Assembly: GCA_013398295.1 (NCBI GenBank)
Contig: VZSF01010416.1
Span: 1,138,098-1,202,097, forward strand
Source: Chionis minor
Lineage: Eukaryota > Chordata > Aves > Charadriiformes > Chionididae
Length of the DNA stretch: 64,000 nt
Direction of reading: 5' to 3'
In this document: piece by piece, positions 49,127 through 60,900 of the stretch
How the letters are laid out: each line of letters starts with the position of its first letter
Numbering within the stretch: the stretch's first letter is position 1
Notes under the pieces: generated by a model
Seen by the model: only the letters and a program-made list of their open reading frames with translations
Told to the model about the DNA's origin: nothing
Databases searched by the model: none
Made by a program: the position numbers and the translations under genes

Positions 49127-52100
49127 CTGGGGAGAAAAGAAAAAAAAAAAGAAAGAGCCATTAGGATATTTTTAGAAAAGAATACAGCCCTGTGTTGGGC
49201 TAACTACTCAAGAGACAGCACTGAGTACGCACTGTGTATATTTGTTGCAAGACAAGAGAAGCTTTCATTGATTCATTGGCTATCTTGTTAAAGACAAGAT
49301 TTTTTACCAGGCTTGAATCTTTGGCATGACCAACTTCCAGTTATGCTGTGACTACATTAATAGGCTTTCTATACAGAAATAAGGCTATATCCAACATTTT
49401 ACAGTCTCAGTCTTGCCTGCCTAACTCTTGTATTTGTCCATATCTCCACAGCAGAATCTTTTTAGAACCTTTTCCCAGGTGAACGGTCTCACTAGAACTG
49501 CTGTTAGCAACAGTTCCCTGTAAGTCACTACTACCATCACACCTTCAAGGCAGTTAAGTGAACAATAACGGTCAGGAAGAGAAGCAGTAACCAGTAGGAG
49601 AAGACATCAACCGATTCATTTTATTTTTAAAATGTGTTCAACATACATTAATGTCTGCATCTTTATTGGACACCCTGTCCTTGGGCGTATTTTGCTTTTA
49701 TTAGTAGATTATTCAGGGTGAGAGCCATCTTCTCGCGTGTTTTGCACAATACATTTTGTGAACTTAACTGGAATACAAAAAGCAAGCAACAGTAATAACT
49801 GCAAGAGCAATGAGGACAATGGAAGTTGAGACAATTCTGCTCCACAGAGGCAGTAGTTTGGTGCCAGAATCCTGCAGAGGTTACTGAAATCAGAGGTGAT
49901 GCAACACCCCAACTCCTTAGTGACAAGCAGGTTTGGTGTTTTTCTGTTGTTTTCATAACCAGAACAATGTATTTTGTTGCATAGGCTTCCCAGATTGATT
50001 AAAAAACCTCTGTTCTGCTTTGCCTAGTAATCAATTCCAGTAGCCGTTTATTGCTTCATATACAGAAAGCCATAGAGATTATCGCTTAATTAACATGGTT
50101 TATAACATTTTCTAATGCGTCGTATTAAAAAGTTATGAAAATTAAGTACTATGCATGCTTTGTAGTTCATTTTGAAACCTCTCAGAAGTTTTATAAAAGG
50201 TTATTTTGCATTAACAAGGTTTATAACAGTGCTCATGCATCATATTTTTTATAATTCCTTTATTACATACTACACAGTAGGGATTTTTAAGAAGCTGGAG
50301 ATATCAGACACATTAAGAGCTAATGCTGTCGTTCAAAAATCTCTTTTAAATAAGTTAGTCTGTGTCAACAGAATGATGAGAACATCTAAAACAATGTGAA
50401 TTTCATGTTGTAAGATGTACTGAATGTAAAATAAATAAAATTAATCAGCATACAGCCTGACAGCTGAAATGCTGATCATCAGTAAACTATGATCTGAAAT
50501 ACAAAACCTAAGAAGAGGCATGTCACTGAGAACCTGAAGAAACCCAGTGCATTTGTAGGACATAAACTTGCACTACAACCACCTCAGGAATACTCCCAGG
50601 TCCTGGCAGATACACCTAGTAAGGTGAACTACCAATAAAATACAGGCTATGTTACTAGTTTAGCCATGATGTCAAGGAAATAATCACTTAACAGAACTCA
50701 TTCATCAGTTGTGATTCTTAAAGTCAGTGTGACCCAGACAGATCCATGACCATCACACTTTTTTCTCTTCCATTTCTAGGAGGGACTGCAGAAATAGTTT
50801 AGTAGTCAAATAAGGATGCTGGCTTAGGGACTCCAAAGAGCAATTTGTGGCTTCTGCTTCTTTGTTGCCTTTTGGCTTTAGAGGAGCATGCCCTTTCGTA
50901 CTTCTGACTGGACCAAAAGTTCAAGTAGACATCAAAGACTAACAAGGAGCTTTACTTCTATCTGTGACGCCTAATCCGAGTTGTTGGCCACATAAACTGT
51001 AACTTCCTTGCATACCACCATTTGTCCACTTGCTACAATTTTTTTTTTTTTTTGGCTTTGTTTTCTTCTCCATTTCTCCATAACATAACAACTTCTTACA
51101 TGATCACTTCCAGCTTTTCAGGAAACACTGCTGGCATGATGGGGCAAGACCTGCCAACATTGACGCAAATGCAAAGGACACAACAACATGGACAATTGTG
51201 GTTACGTGCTCCTCAGCTACCACTGAGACGGGAAGTCTGTCGGCCACCACCTACACCACTGGCCATGCAGTTTAAATGGTTCAAGAGGAGACTACAGTCT
51301 TGAGTCTAGCAAAAAGGCAGTCAAAGACAAGGTGAAATAAACACTGGAAAGAGGAACATGGAAAACCAGGGCGTGGAACAGTAGAATTCAAATGAGGGTC
51401 AAGGCTGGAAGCAAAAGTATGACAGAAAACACAGAAAAACGAGGAAATAGGGAGGAGCTGCATTGCTGGAAAGTGTAAAGGTACGGAAGAGAAGAAAGGG
51501 AAGGGCCTTGCCTGCCTCTCACCGTGTACCTGTTGGAGCATACGCCCAAACTCACTGTAGTCAAACCCAGGGCAGTTAGAAGAGAGCTATCATTTAAATG
51601 GCTCGAGCAGCACAGACTGCCCCTGACTGAAGCAGAAGAGGAAATTCTCACGTAGGCAACCTTGCCAGCAGTGCTGAGGAGCAACAGCCTGCAGCAGGGA
51701 AACCAGAAAGCTCTTCACAACGGGCCAGTGAAAAAAAAAACCCCTTTTTACTGCATCTTTGTAAGTGCGCATCTGGGTAATCAATTCCGTTTCCCATTCA
51801 GAGCTGACAAGGGGTAGCCACAGCCACAGAGTGGATTCCTTACGTGGCCGGTACATCATTACTTTACTACGTGTTTTGGGATTGCACCAAAAGATCCCAG
51901 CCAGAACTAGAAAGATCAGTTTAGAACAGCTTGCACATCCACATATATCCTTAAAGCCGATTTGTAAAAAAAATCCCGTGTCTTTTACTCATTTCTTGCA
52001 AACTAAGAAAGATGACAGTACAAAGATCAGTTTTCAACCTTTCCCCACACAACACAGACACAGGTACACACTCAAACTGGAATCATATTCCTTACTCCAA

Positions 52101-53057
52101 AACAAGGTACTTGCAAGGCAGATTACAACAGCTCTTAAAGAGTTCATTGTTAAGAGCACATAGCAACTAAGAGCAGGAAATACAGAATAATGAAGCTAAA
52201 TCAAATAGGGAGATTTCTTTCAGCCCTACTGCAATTTAGTATGGACACAAAACCTAAAAATCCAATTTCAGCATGTATTCCATGAGGAACCGACTCAGTT
52301 CTGACTTAAAAAGAAGCCCGAAATACCAAGAGACAGAAATGAATGCAAAACACAAGCATGATGATACAAAGGGACTGAAAATCACTATCCATTTTAAATA
52401 AAGGAGAAGGCCTTCTCTCTCTCAAAGCTCTACATACACGGACTCAGGCTTGCAGTTACTGAAAGCGTCATTGCAATTTTTCCTGCCAGACAGGTCAGTG
52501 AGTTACACTTCCTGTTCAAATTCCAATTCAAGCACAACAATTAATTTTTACTATTTCCATTTTCTCCACTTCGAAGGATGACACTATTCTTTCTCGTCTT
52601 TGAAGGTATGCGTATTTTTATAGTCACAGCTATAATGGTTTCTGCGCCTCATGCCAGAGCTGGTTACGTTCTGGATGAAAGAATGTGGTAAAGCTACTCT
52701 CAGGCTTGTTAAAAGGAATATATGCATTTAAAAAAAATAAATCACTATGTTACAAATGAATTCCAGAACAACATGTTGTTCTCCAGGCTCAGAGTCCTGT
52801 CCTGCAAGTGGTTCAAAGTGATGATCTTCTTGAACCTTACTGAGGTACAACTCTTCAGCTGTGAAGGCCTGCACTGCGCACAGCTATTGCAATGTGTTTT
52901 ACTTTGCCTGAATACGTATGCGCTTCACAATGCAATAGCAATTTGAATTACAGTTTTTAATCAGTTAATTTTATGTGAGCTGAAAAGAAGCACCTTTCAA
53001 CTCAATGATTAATAGTTAAACTCCAAAGCAGGAAGCAAAAGTTTTCAAATAACCTAC
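49127..53057 (-). other. BEND5: BEND5 intron between the last two coding exons
   Basis: A 3,931-base intron with donor GTAGGT (just below 53058) and acceptor CTCCCCAG (just above 49126). It interrupts a codon after the first base (phase 1). No nested gene or CR1 copy is recognised. It contains a T-run at about 51039-51053 and the diverged direct repeat at 50086-50275. Confidence 0.9.
50086..50275. repeat. Diverged direct repeat, about 124-bp spacing
   Basis: ATTAACATGGTTTATAACA at about 50089-50107 recurs as ATTAACAAGGTTTATAACA at about 50210-50228. Both are followed by related sequence (CTAATGCGTCGTATT against CTCATGCATCATATT), where two of the three differences are CG in the first copy and CA in the second, the signature of methyl-CpG decay. 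Similarity continues weakly for some 20 more bases. This looks like an old tandem duplication or two pieces of an ancient repeat family that I cannot name. Confidence 0.65.
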
Positions 53058-53271
53058 CTCTGACAATGCTTAATTTGTGAGGTGAGAGAGGTGGCTTGGG
53101 AACGGCATCTTTCTTTTTTTTGGTTGCAACTCCTGTGACACTTCTGTTCTTGAGAACATCTGTTCCCCAAATCATAACCGCTAGATTTTTTGTATACTTT
53201 GAATCTCCTTGTGTTACTTGCAGCTGGTGCCATTTCTCCTCATCTACCCAAATTCCACTGCCAAGATGGAC
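53058..53271 (-). CDS. BEND5: BEND5 penultimate coding exon (core of BEN domain)
   Basis: This 214-base exon lies between an acceptor CTTCTAG above 53271 and a donor GTAGGT below 53058 on the minus strand. It encodes 71 full codons plus one base: VHLGSGIWVDEEKWHQLQVT, QGDSKYTKNLAVMIWGTDVL, KNRSVTGVATKKKKDAVPKP, PLSPHKLSIVR. This is most of the BEN domain, with the conserved aromatic/acidic start (GIWVDEEKW), the hydrophobic AVMIWG core strand/helix region and a lysine-rich loop (KKKK) before PLSPHKL. It matches my memory of human BEND5 essentially residue for residue, so it is under strong purifying selection and certainly functional. Confidence 0.97.
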
Positions 53272-56200
53272 CTAGAAGGTAGTAATAATAACAACTTATC
53301 TATGGTATGTAGCACACAACAGTATCCAAGTGCTGTAGGAACATTAATATTAGGTACTATAATAACAGTAATTAGGGCTGAACAAATCCATTTTGCCTAA
53401 TTCTGAAACTTCTCCAACTTTGTGGGTCAGGGAGTTCAAGTCAACCTCTTACATAATATAGTCCCTCTTCCTTTTTTTTTGTTCTTACTCTCTACTTTTT
53501 CGCCCCCACACAGCCTATCACCTGAAAAACTATATTCAGGAACAGAGATAGAAGAAGGAAACAGTAAACACATCCAGTATTATAAAGGTACGCACAGCAT
53601 ATAAACCAAGCAGTTGCACCAGCCTAATTCCGGAGTAAGATAAAATATTGTCTTCAGTGTGAAAGCTTCCCTTTTGGCGAAAAAGACTTTCCCAAAAGCG
53701 TATTTCGGAGGCAGTAGAGAGGGAAATACTTCCTAAGTTGTACCCAGTACCTGTTGGTAAAACCCAGCCTGACTGTTTAAAGTAACTGGAAGGCTTGAAG
53801 GGACGGAGAGATACAATTTCAAGGCAAGAGAGTTAGGAAGTTTCACAAACTTCCAATTCTATCATGAAGTTTGCCTATCGTGTACGATCAGTCTATCCAG
53901 GCGAATACTGTTCTGTGGTAAGGCAATGACCCATTCCTGCAACATCATAAACTTTCCATTATGCAGACAATGGGAGCAGAGATATTTCACTGAAGCAATA
54001 AAACAGGATAATATGGGTACTGGGAAATGCAGTGTGAAGCCATTGTAGAGTCTCCAAAAAGAAGCTGCTTGAGTCTAGTTGTGCTTATTAGTCTTGCTCA
54101 GCATTGACTATGCTGGCTTGACTCCCACAGAGCTACCCCCTATCTCTACCCCAAGCTTCCCAGCGCTCCAGACTTCAGATGAATGCAGGATGAGAATCTG
54201 AGCACCATCCTTAGGCTGGCACCATGTATGTTTGAGCTGATAGTCCCGATAACCAGGGCACCATCAAGCAACAGCGAGGAAAATAACTCCAGCAGTAATC
54301 AGCACGGAGTCTGACATGAGTGCGACCAGGACGCAAACGCTGGCCCTGTGTAGAACCACAGAGAATGTTTTGTACCTTGTGTGTCTACGCTCCTAATTCC
54401 TGGAGTACAGTGCAGACACCTGAGCTGCCTCTGCACACAGAAAGCTTTGTTCACATGATGATGAGCTTCATTCGGTTGGACCCGCACTTGCTCATCGTTC
54501 ATGACAAGCTAATGCGTGACCCAGCTATTCTAATTACTGGTAAGAGTTCACTGCACTGGAAAGGAAGAAGACAGAACTTACTTTCAGATAATTCTGAAAA
54601 TGCAAAACATCAGAAATATCTACCAACTGGGTTGTTATATCCAAAATTTAGATTTCATAAAATATGATCAAATGGAGGTTCCTTCTCTAACGCTAACACT
54701 TTAATAAAAACTTACTGCCTCCTCACGATCAAAAATAAATCCCATGAACAAAATTCTATGGCACAACTCTATTAGGAAACACTGTTTGCCTTAATTGTTT
54801 TGCTCTTAGTTTTTCAGGGTTTTACTCCTTTCATGTGGCATTACATAAACTGTGCCTGCTACCCATACAGATCTGAACAATATCCCAAGTCCCATTAAAT
54901 GCACCGAAAATTGGACAAAGCTACTGTGAAATTTTATATACCCGTAATTTTACTGCCTGTATTCAACCAAAACCAATTTCTCCTTTAAATGGAAACCTGC
55001 TTTAATTATTAAGGAGGGCTATAACCTGAAGAAATATTTTATTACAACAGCATCCTTCAAAAGCAACCAGTTGTTTAAAAACTTAAGTAGAAAAATATGA
55101 ATGGTTTGGCTACCAGCTACCTTACAAAAAACAAATGAAAACCCTAACTTCCTCAAAGTATAAAACCATAAAGCAAGCTGCTTCTCCTGCAGACTTTTTT
55201 ACATTAAAGGGATTCTAAGAAGCTTTTCACAAGTCCACATGGTATTTAGATTTTGTAATGGACAGAAATGGACCTAGTAATAAGCACAACATGAACACCT
55301 CTTTTCTTTCCTTCCTTCTCTGTTGAGCCTTTTCATAATTGCATTAAAAAAATACACTCTTTTGGTGCTCTCTACATATTTTGTAAGACTACTTCAATCA
55401 GAGTGAGCAGTCTGTACTCAGAAAACAATCACATTACAGTTATAATTCTGTTATTTCTGGTTTGATCTTGGAAAAGTTATCTGTAAAAAAAATAACTAAG
55501 ATTAGGAATGTTGTGACATGCCAAATTTTGGATGTCTGTATTACATTAGTTCCAGAGACTGCTGTATTTGATCAAAAATCTGATTCTCCTCTGCCAAAAT
55601 TAGGGTTTGTCTTTGCTAAAGATTGTTTAGTCTCTTAAGCTACTACATTATTCATTAGCTTTGAGTTATTTAAAAGAAAACAAGTTAGAGCAAATACTTT
55701 TAATATTTATGTTTCAGACATCATCTCTTCTATGAACACGTTTCATTTATTAAAATAAGTTATCACTGGTATGAAACACCTATGGTAACAGCAACTACGT
55801 GACAGACAGCCACAGCCACAGAAATCTTGCATCTCCCTTTTTCTATTTGTAGCACTGTTACGGCAAGGAATTTAATCTGTCTGTGTCTCAGTTTACCTCT
55901 CTGTAAAACGGGCATGGTACTGTTTCCTATTACTCCCGAAGCTACGGGAAGCTTACTCTACTCCAGATTCAGAAGCCATTTCCTTCTTGCTGGAAGAGCT
56001 GCCCCATGGGCCAGACCCTTGGCTTGATGAAATCAATGGGAACGTTACCCCTAATTTCAGCAAAGGCAGGATCAAACTTCAAGCACAACATAACAGAAAC
56101 AACAGCAAATTCAAAGTAATGCTCACCACTGTAACTGTGCTAACATGTGCAATATATCTAAAATGTATCTCAGAAGATGAACTCTTTTTTTTACTCTTTT

Positions 56201-57777
56201 TTTTTTTTTAGTTCTTTTCCTTAAATGAATGCCATAGGCTTTTTCAGTAACTCTGTTCTCCCTCTGGAGGGGAGAGATTTATCTGCTTTTGAAAGAATCC
56301 TACTAAGATAAAATCTGATGCCACAAAGGGCGAGATGTCTAAAAAAGTATTTCAACTACTCTAGTGGTGCATGTCAATAAAGAAGTAAAAGAAGGCATAA
56401 AAACAGAAAATTGGAAAAAAAACACTCTCCAACACCCTAAATACACTATTAGTTCACATTTCTGGCATCTGAGATGGCTGAAGCCCCAATAAATAGGCAA
56501 ACTTAAAGAAAGATCAAAATTACAAAAGGAAAGTTAAAGAGATATTAATATCTGTAAAGACAGAGAAAACTTCAGCAACAGAAGTGCCAAGAGGGTGGTA
56601 GATGGAATAAAGGTGCAGGAAAAGCTGCATACAAATACTAAAGAATGGACCCTATCCCACAGACTTTAAGCAGAAAAAAGAGAAGGTGAACCAAACCCTC
56701 ACAGTAATATATGCTAAGTTTTCATTGCCCAAATATATGCAAAATATAGAAGCAAATTACGTATGTTAAACATATTAAGCAAGAAAAGCTATCTGAACCA
56801 AGTATCTGTCAAACTGCCAAGATTACACTATTTTTCACATACAATTGCCCTCAACAATTATGTCAAATTGAACTTCAAGAATGGGAAGACACTTGTGCAG
56901 TCAATCTTGTAACACAGATCTGAAAATGTAGTATTTCACGCTTATTCCATCAGTAATTCCACTGTATGCCAAAGCTGAAATGGACATTTCCTCCTAAAAG
57001 GTTCTCTTATGGTACTAAATGTATACATATCCTAAGAAACTGGATCTGCACAGGCAATTCTGAAGGACATACAGAAGAAATATAACGTTCTTTTAATGAT
57101 AATGGCAACAGCTGTAAAAGCAGGCCTTGGTAGATAAGCAGACAATGTGTTAAACATGCTGAAGTCTGAAAAACTATCAGTCAGGTTCAGGCAAAATGTA
57201 ACTAGATGGTACCTCACCAACGTTTAGAAAAGTATCTGGAAAGTAGCACTACATCAGCTTAATTCAGCGGCAGCACTATTACCAGATTCAAGGGAGCCCA
57301 TTTTCATTCCAGGGTTCATAATTACCTACTGGACTCCAATTCAACCAAAACGTGAAGGTTTCTCTGCAATACAACTACAGCACATTAAAAACATTAAAGA
57401 CCTTTTAGGAAAAAGTATTTCTTTGAAATAGACTAATGTAACTTTATAATGTGGGTTACTGACTTTGGTCTGTATTCGGGGGATTTATGTATGTCACCAG
57501 TTGAAGACTATGCCAACGTGCTTGTGCATGCATATTTAATAATTATATTCCTTGTGTTGCACGGCATTCAATGCTCTCATCACTGAGGATAATTTTCTAA
57601 GCTGTTCATATTTGTGCAATTCCATAGTTTTCCTCAGCATAATAGCATGCCTTTATAAAAACTGAGGAAGTTTGTATAGCTGCTACCATGCAAAACCCCT
57701 AAAATCATGAAAATTCCACAAGAAAATCACCTGATGGACATTTACAAATTACTCATGCTATATTTAATTTAAAATAC
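53272..57777 (-). other. BEND5: BEND5 intron between linker and BEN-core exons
   Basis: A 4,506-base phase-0 intron with donor GTATTT (just below 57778) and acceptor CTTCTAG (just above 53271). No exon, CR1 copy or RNA gene is recognised inside. A T-run lies near 56199-56211. The sequence is AT-rich and otherwise unremarkable. Confidence 0.88.
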
Positions 57778-57926
57778 CTTTCCATTCTCGAGAATATACT
57801 TGTCCATTACTGGAACAGGGGCAGGATAGTACGTTGATGTATTTGCTTCCTCACTGAAGGTCTTCTGTACCTCAGGTTCAGGCTCAATTGTTTCTGGTTT
57901 TACTTTTTCAAGCTCAATGGCAGGTC
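57778..57926 (-). CDS. BEND5: BEND5 third-last coding exon (linker before BEN domain)
   Basis: This 149-base exon has acceptor CTGTCTAG above 57926 and donor GTATTT below 57778. Its first two bases (GA) complete a glycine codon begun in an exon outside the window. It then encodes 49 residues: PAIELEKVKPETIEPEPEVQ, KTFSEEANTSTYYPAPVPVM, DKYILENGK. This is the acidic, probably disordered linker between the coiled coil and the BEN domain. From memory of the human protein, the first half carries several substitutions, while EEANTS and PVMDKYIL are kept. The phase fits the next exon exactly (AAG|GTC). Confidence 0.95.
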
Positions 57927-60900
57927 CTAGACAGTTAAGAAAAGAGAGCTGTCTGCTATCCCAGAGAACATGAAATCAATCACTTCATCACCCATGGTTA
58001 GCATAAAATAACATATTAGTCATGTTCATTTTAAAGTTAGAAAGAGTCTAAACCAAAATCCTACTCCTGAATGTCAATGCTTTATAAACATTAAAATGTT
58101 TAATTTAAATGTTTAGTTTTATTCTTAAAGCATAGGGACAATTACAGATATGGGTAAGATTGCTTCAATGCACACTACAGAAATTATATTAAAGTGACAC
58201 TGAAATTATAAACCAAAAGAAACAATAGTAATTCTTCAAATAAGAATTACTATATAGTTGCATAGAAACCTGTGTAATTTACTGTGATAATTACATAAAT
58301 TATCTATATAGAATGACAGTTGAAATCTCTTTAGATATAACAGAGGTATATTAAATAGTCAGGATCTACAGAAATACTATAAACAGGCTTAGGCTGCTTA
58401 TGCTAACGTATCATGCATAGAAAGAGTATCCAAGGTTAAAAAACCCCACATAAATTAGAATTTTGATTGTCCAATCCATCCAACACACTGATTTTTAATG
58501 TAATCAACAAAAATTAAACACAGATTAAACAACAGAATACTACTAAGCATATGGTTGAGGCTTCAAAGGAGGATAATTATTTTGTCAGTCATCAACTTTT
58601 TTTTTTTTTCCCCCAGATTAAATTTATAAAGCATTCCTAAAAAGACAGAAGAACAAAATAAAGAAATTGGTGAACTGGATTTCATATTCCATTCATTGCA
58701 ACGGTTAGACCAGAAGTCTAGGACCAGGCTACGACCCCCAGCCTATCACAGTCTCTTGCTGTCTGTCTTTGGGCTCACGAGAAGCTCCAGCAGCCACTGA
58801 AGTTCCATGCAGGGACGGTGGTTTGTTAAACACAGCACGGTTGCCAGCTCAGACCCTGGACACCACGATAATCAGCCGCTTCCAAGAACTACAAGGATAA
58901 ACTCACCCACTTGTAAGAACTATATTGTACCACGTTGGAGCTGAGAGCGCTGCAGCTCTCTGTAGCCCAACCTTGACATCTTCAACAAATGACAATTCAA
59001 TAATCAGGTCACTGTCACGGTTCAGCATCCCCCATCAGTGTTTGTGCACATAGACCAAGCCCTGAATCGATCTAACTCTGCAAGTCAAGCTGGCACCACA
59101 GCCCATGGCTTGAGTCACGTATCTTAAATAGTTCCTGTACCTGGAACAAGTGAAGTATTTATTCCTCCTCCTTTGTGATGTTTGATTTACCGATTATTAA
59201 ACAGCAATATCAGCATTTCCTTCATTGTCAGCATTTAACGTTTATCCTACAGCACATTCTGCACCTCCATGGCTAGCTAAATGTTGTCAGATGACAGCCA
59301 CTTGACACTGCGCAACAACTGAAAGTCATCTCAGCAACTCAGGTAACACTCCACTGCAGTGCCACCAACGGCGTCTTAAGAGCCATACCCAATCCAAGCA
59401 TGGTGCAAACAGAAACATCACAAAAAACATACAATTTGCGTTATAATTTCATAGTAATCTTAATAAGCACCTATACTATCACACATATACAATGGTACAA
59501 CCAAGACAAACTAAACTTTCTAAACTTGAGACTGCTGAAGTGGTTCAGATTCGGGGAAAGACCTGGATTGACTGCAGAACCCAAAGCCTGCATGCATCTC
59601 AGTGGGGGCACACCTGAACAAGCAGATGCAGCGACGTAATTGCCAGTGTGAACTTAAGAAGTGATGTTTTAGCTGTTGCTTTAAGAACATGCTTCAACAA
59701 AGCGCTACTTTGAGTTTTCTTATGCTTTGAAAGTCACTTTGAGGAAGACACCAAAGAACCACCACCTTCTTCCTAGAAAGGGAAATTTATCTCAGTTTAA
59801 ACACTTTCACTAGTTGCTATTTAGAAGTCCTTTACTGTTTTGTTTATTGTCATATATTGACACAGCTGGGATTTGGTTTTCAGAGTTCCCCAAGAAAAAC
59901 AGCTGATTAAAGTCCACAATAACCAGGCCTAACAGGTCAGAAAAACCTCTATTGCAATTAATGCTCTACTGCTTGCTTAGAAGCCACCCAACAGAAAGCC
60001 TTTAAAACACCATCTTTTACGTTCTACTCATTTTTCCTTCCCAAACAGAAATCTGCCTCTAACTAGGTAGTCTTCACAGCTACTTTCACCAACTACTAAA
60101 GACTGCATTTTCAACCCGGCGTGTTGTGAATTAGACATGCAACCCGCATTATTGCCTTACCGCTAATGGGAGCTACGTGCCCAATTTACCACGCGCCGCA
60201 CTCGAAAAGTTTCCCCTCTCTGTAGCTCTCATGCTCTGCATCTTGTTTTAATGATGATGAATGGGACATACAAAAATATATGCCACTTTCTAAACGCTTA
60301 ACAATGATAGCACTTAAGGATCGTTTAAAAAAAATAGACAATTCTTTGGAATGCAAAAAGGAAACATGTTTTATTGCAAAATCTTTCTCCTTCTCACTGT
60401 TGAGCTTCCGTAACATCTGAGAGGTCAGCAACTTCAAATGTGAGACGAAGAGGTAGAAGGCTTCCCTTCATCACCTCTTTTCTTCAAAAATACATCTTAG
60501 GCTACACGCTACACAAAAACTACTAAATAAACCAAAATAAATTAACTGATAAAGTGGTCAATATACATTTCTAAGCAGCAAGCTGGTTTTCCACAGGGCC
60601 TACCAGAAATTGAACAAAACCAACAGGAGTCTGAGAAGGTGAAATACTATATATATGGTACTCCCTGTAGTCATACTTGATAGAAACCTTGGACTTTTTT
60701 TTTTACATCAAAAAGCCAAATGTAGAAAAGCTGAATAATAGCAGTTCCTTACACGTGGTAAGACACAAATGCCACTTCATTCTCCCTATCCTGCTGTCAG
60801 TCCCAATACACCCTAAACTGGACTGCTGAAATTAAACTGGGATTAAAAATAACCACTTGGGGGGCTGTGTGTGTATTGATGAATGAATGTGAATAAATGA

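Larger units (their letters stand above)
48925..57926 (-). other. BEND5: BEND5 gene, 3' portion (partial)
   Basis: Span of the part of BEND5 that is visible: three coding exons, two complete introns and the proximal 3' end. Joined in order, the exons give 174 residues without a stop or frameshift: a linker ending PVMDKYILENGK, a complete BEN domain, and the C-terminus AKYNLQ. BEND5 is a vertebrate 'BEN-solo' nuclear protein with a central coiled coil and one C-terminal BEN domain. Family members bind DNA directly and are described as transcriptional repressors. The exons for the N-terminal region and coiled coil are not found up to position 64000. The human protein is about 421 residues as I recall, so roughly the last 40 percent is here. 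In mammals the gene is nested within an AGBL4 intron. Confidence 0.93.

Noticed and set aside
50172..50399. Plus-strand 75-codon frame over the diverged direct repeat
   Set aside because: Within a BEND5 intron on the opposite strand, AT-rich, no domain; chance.
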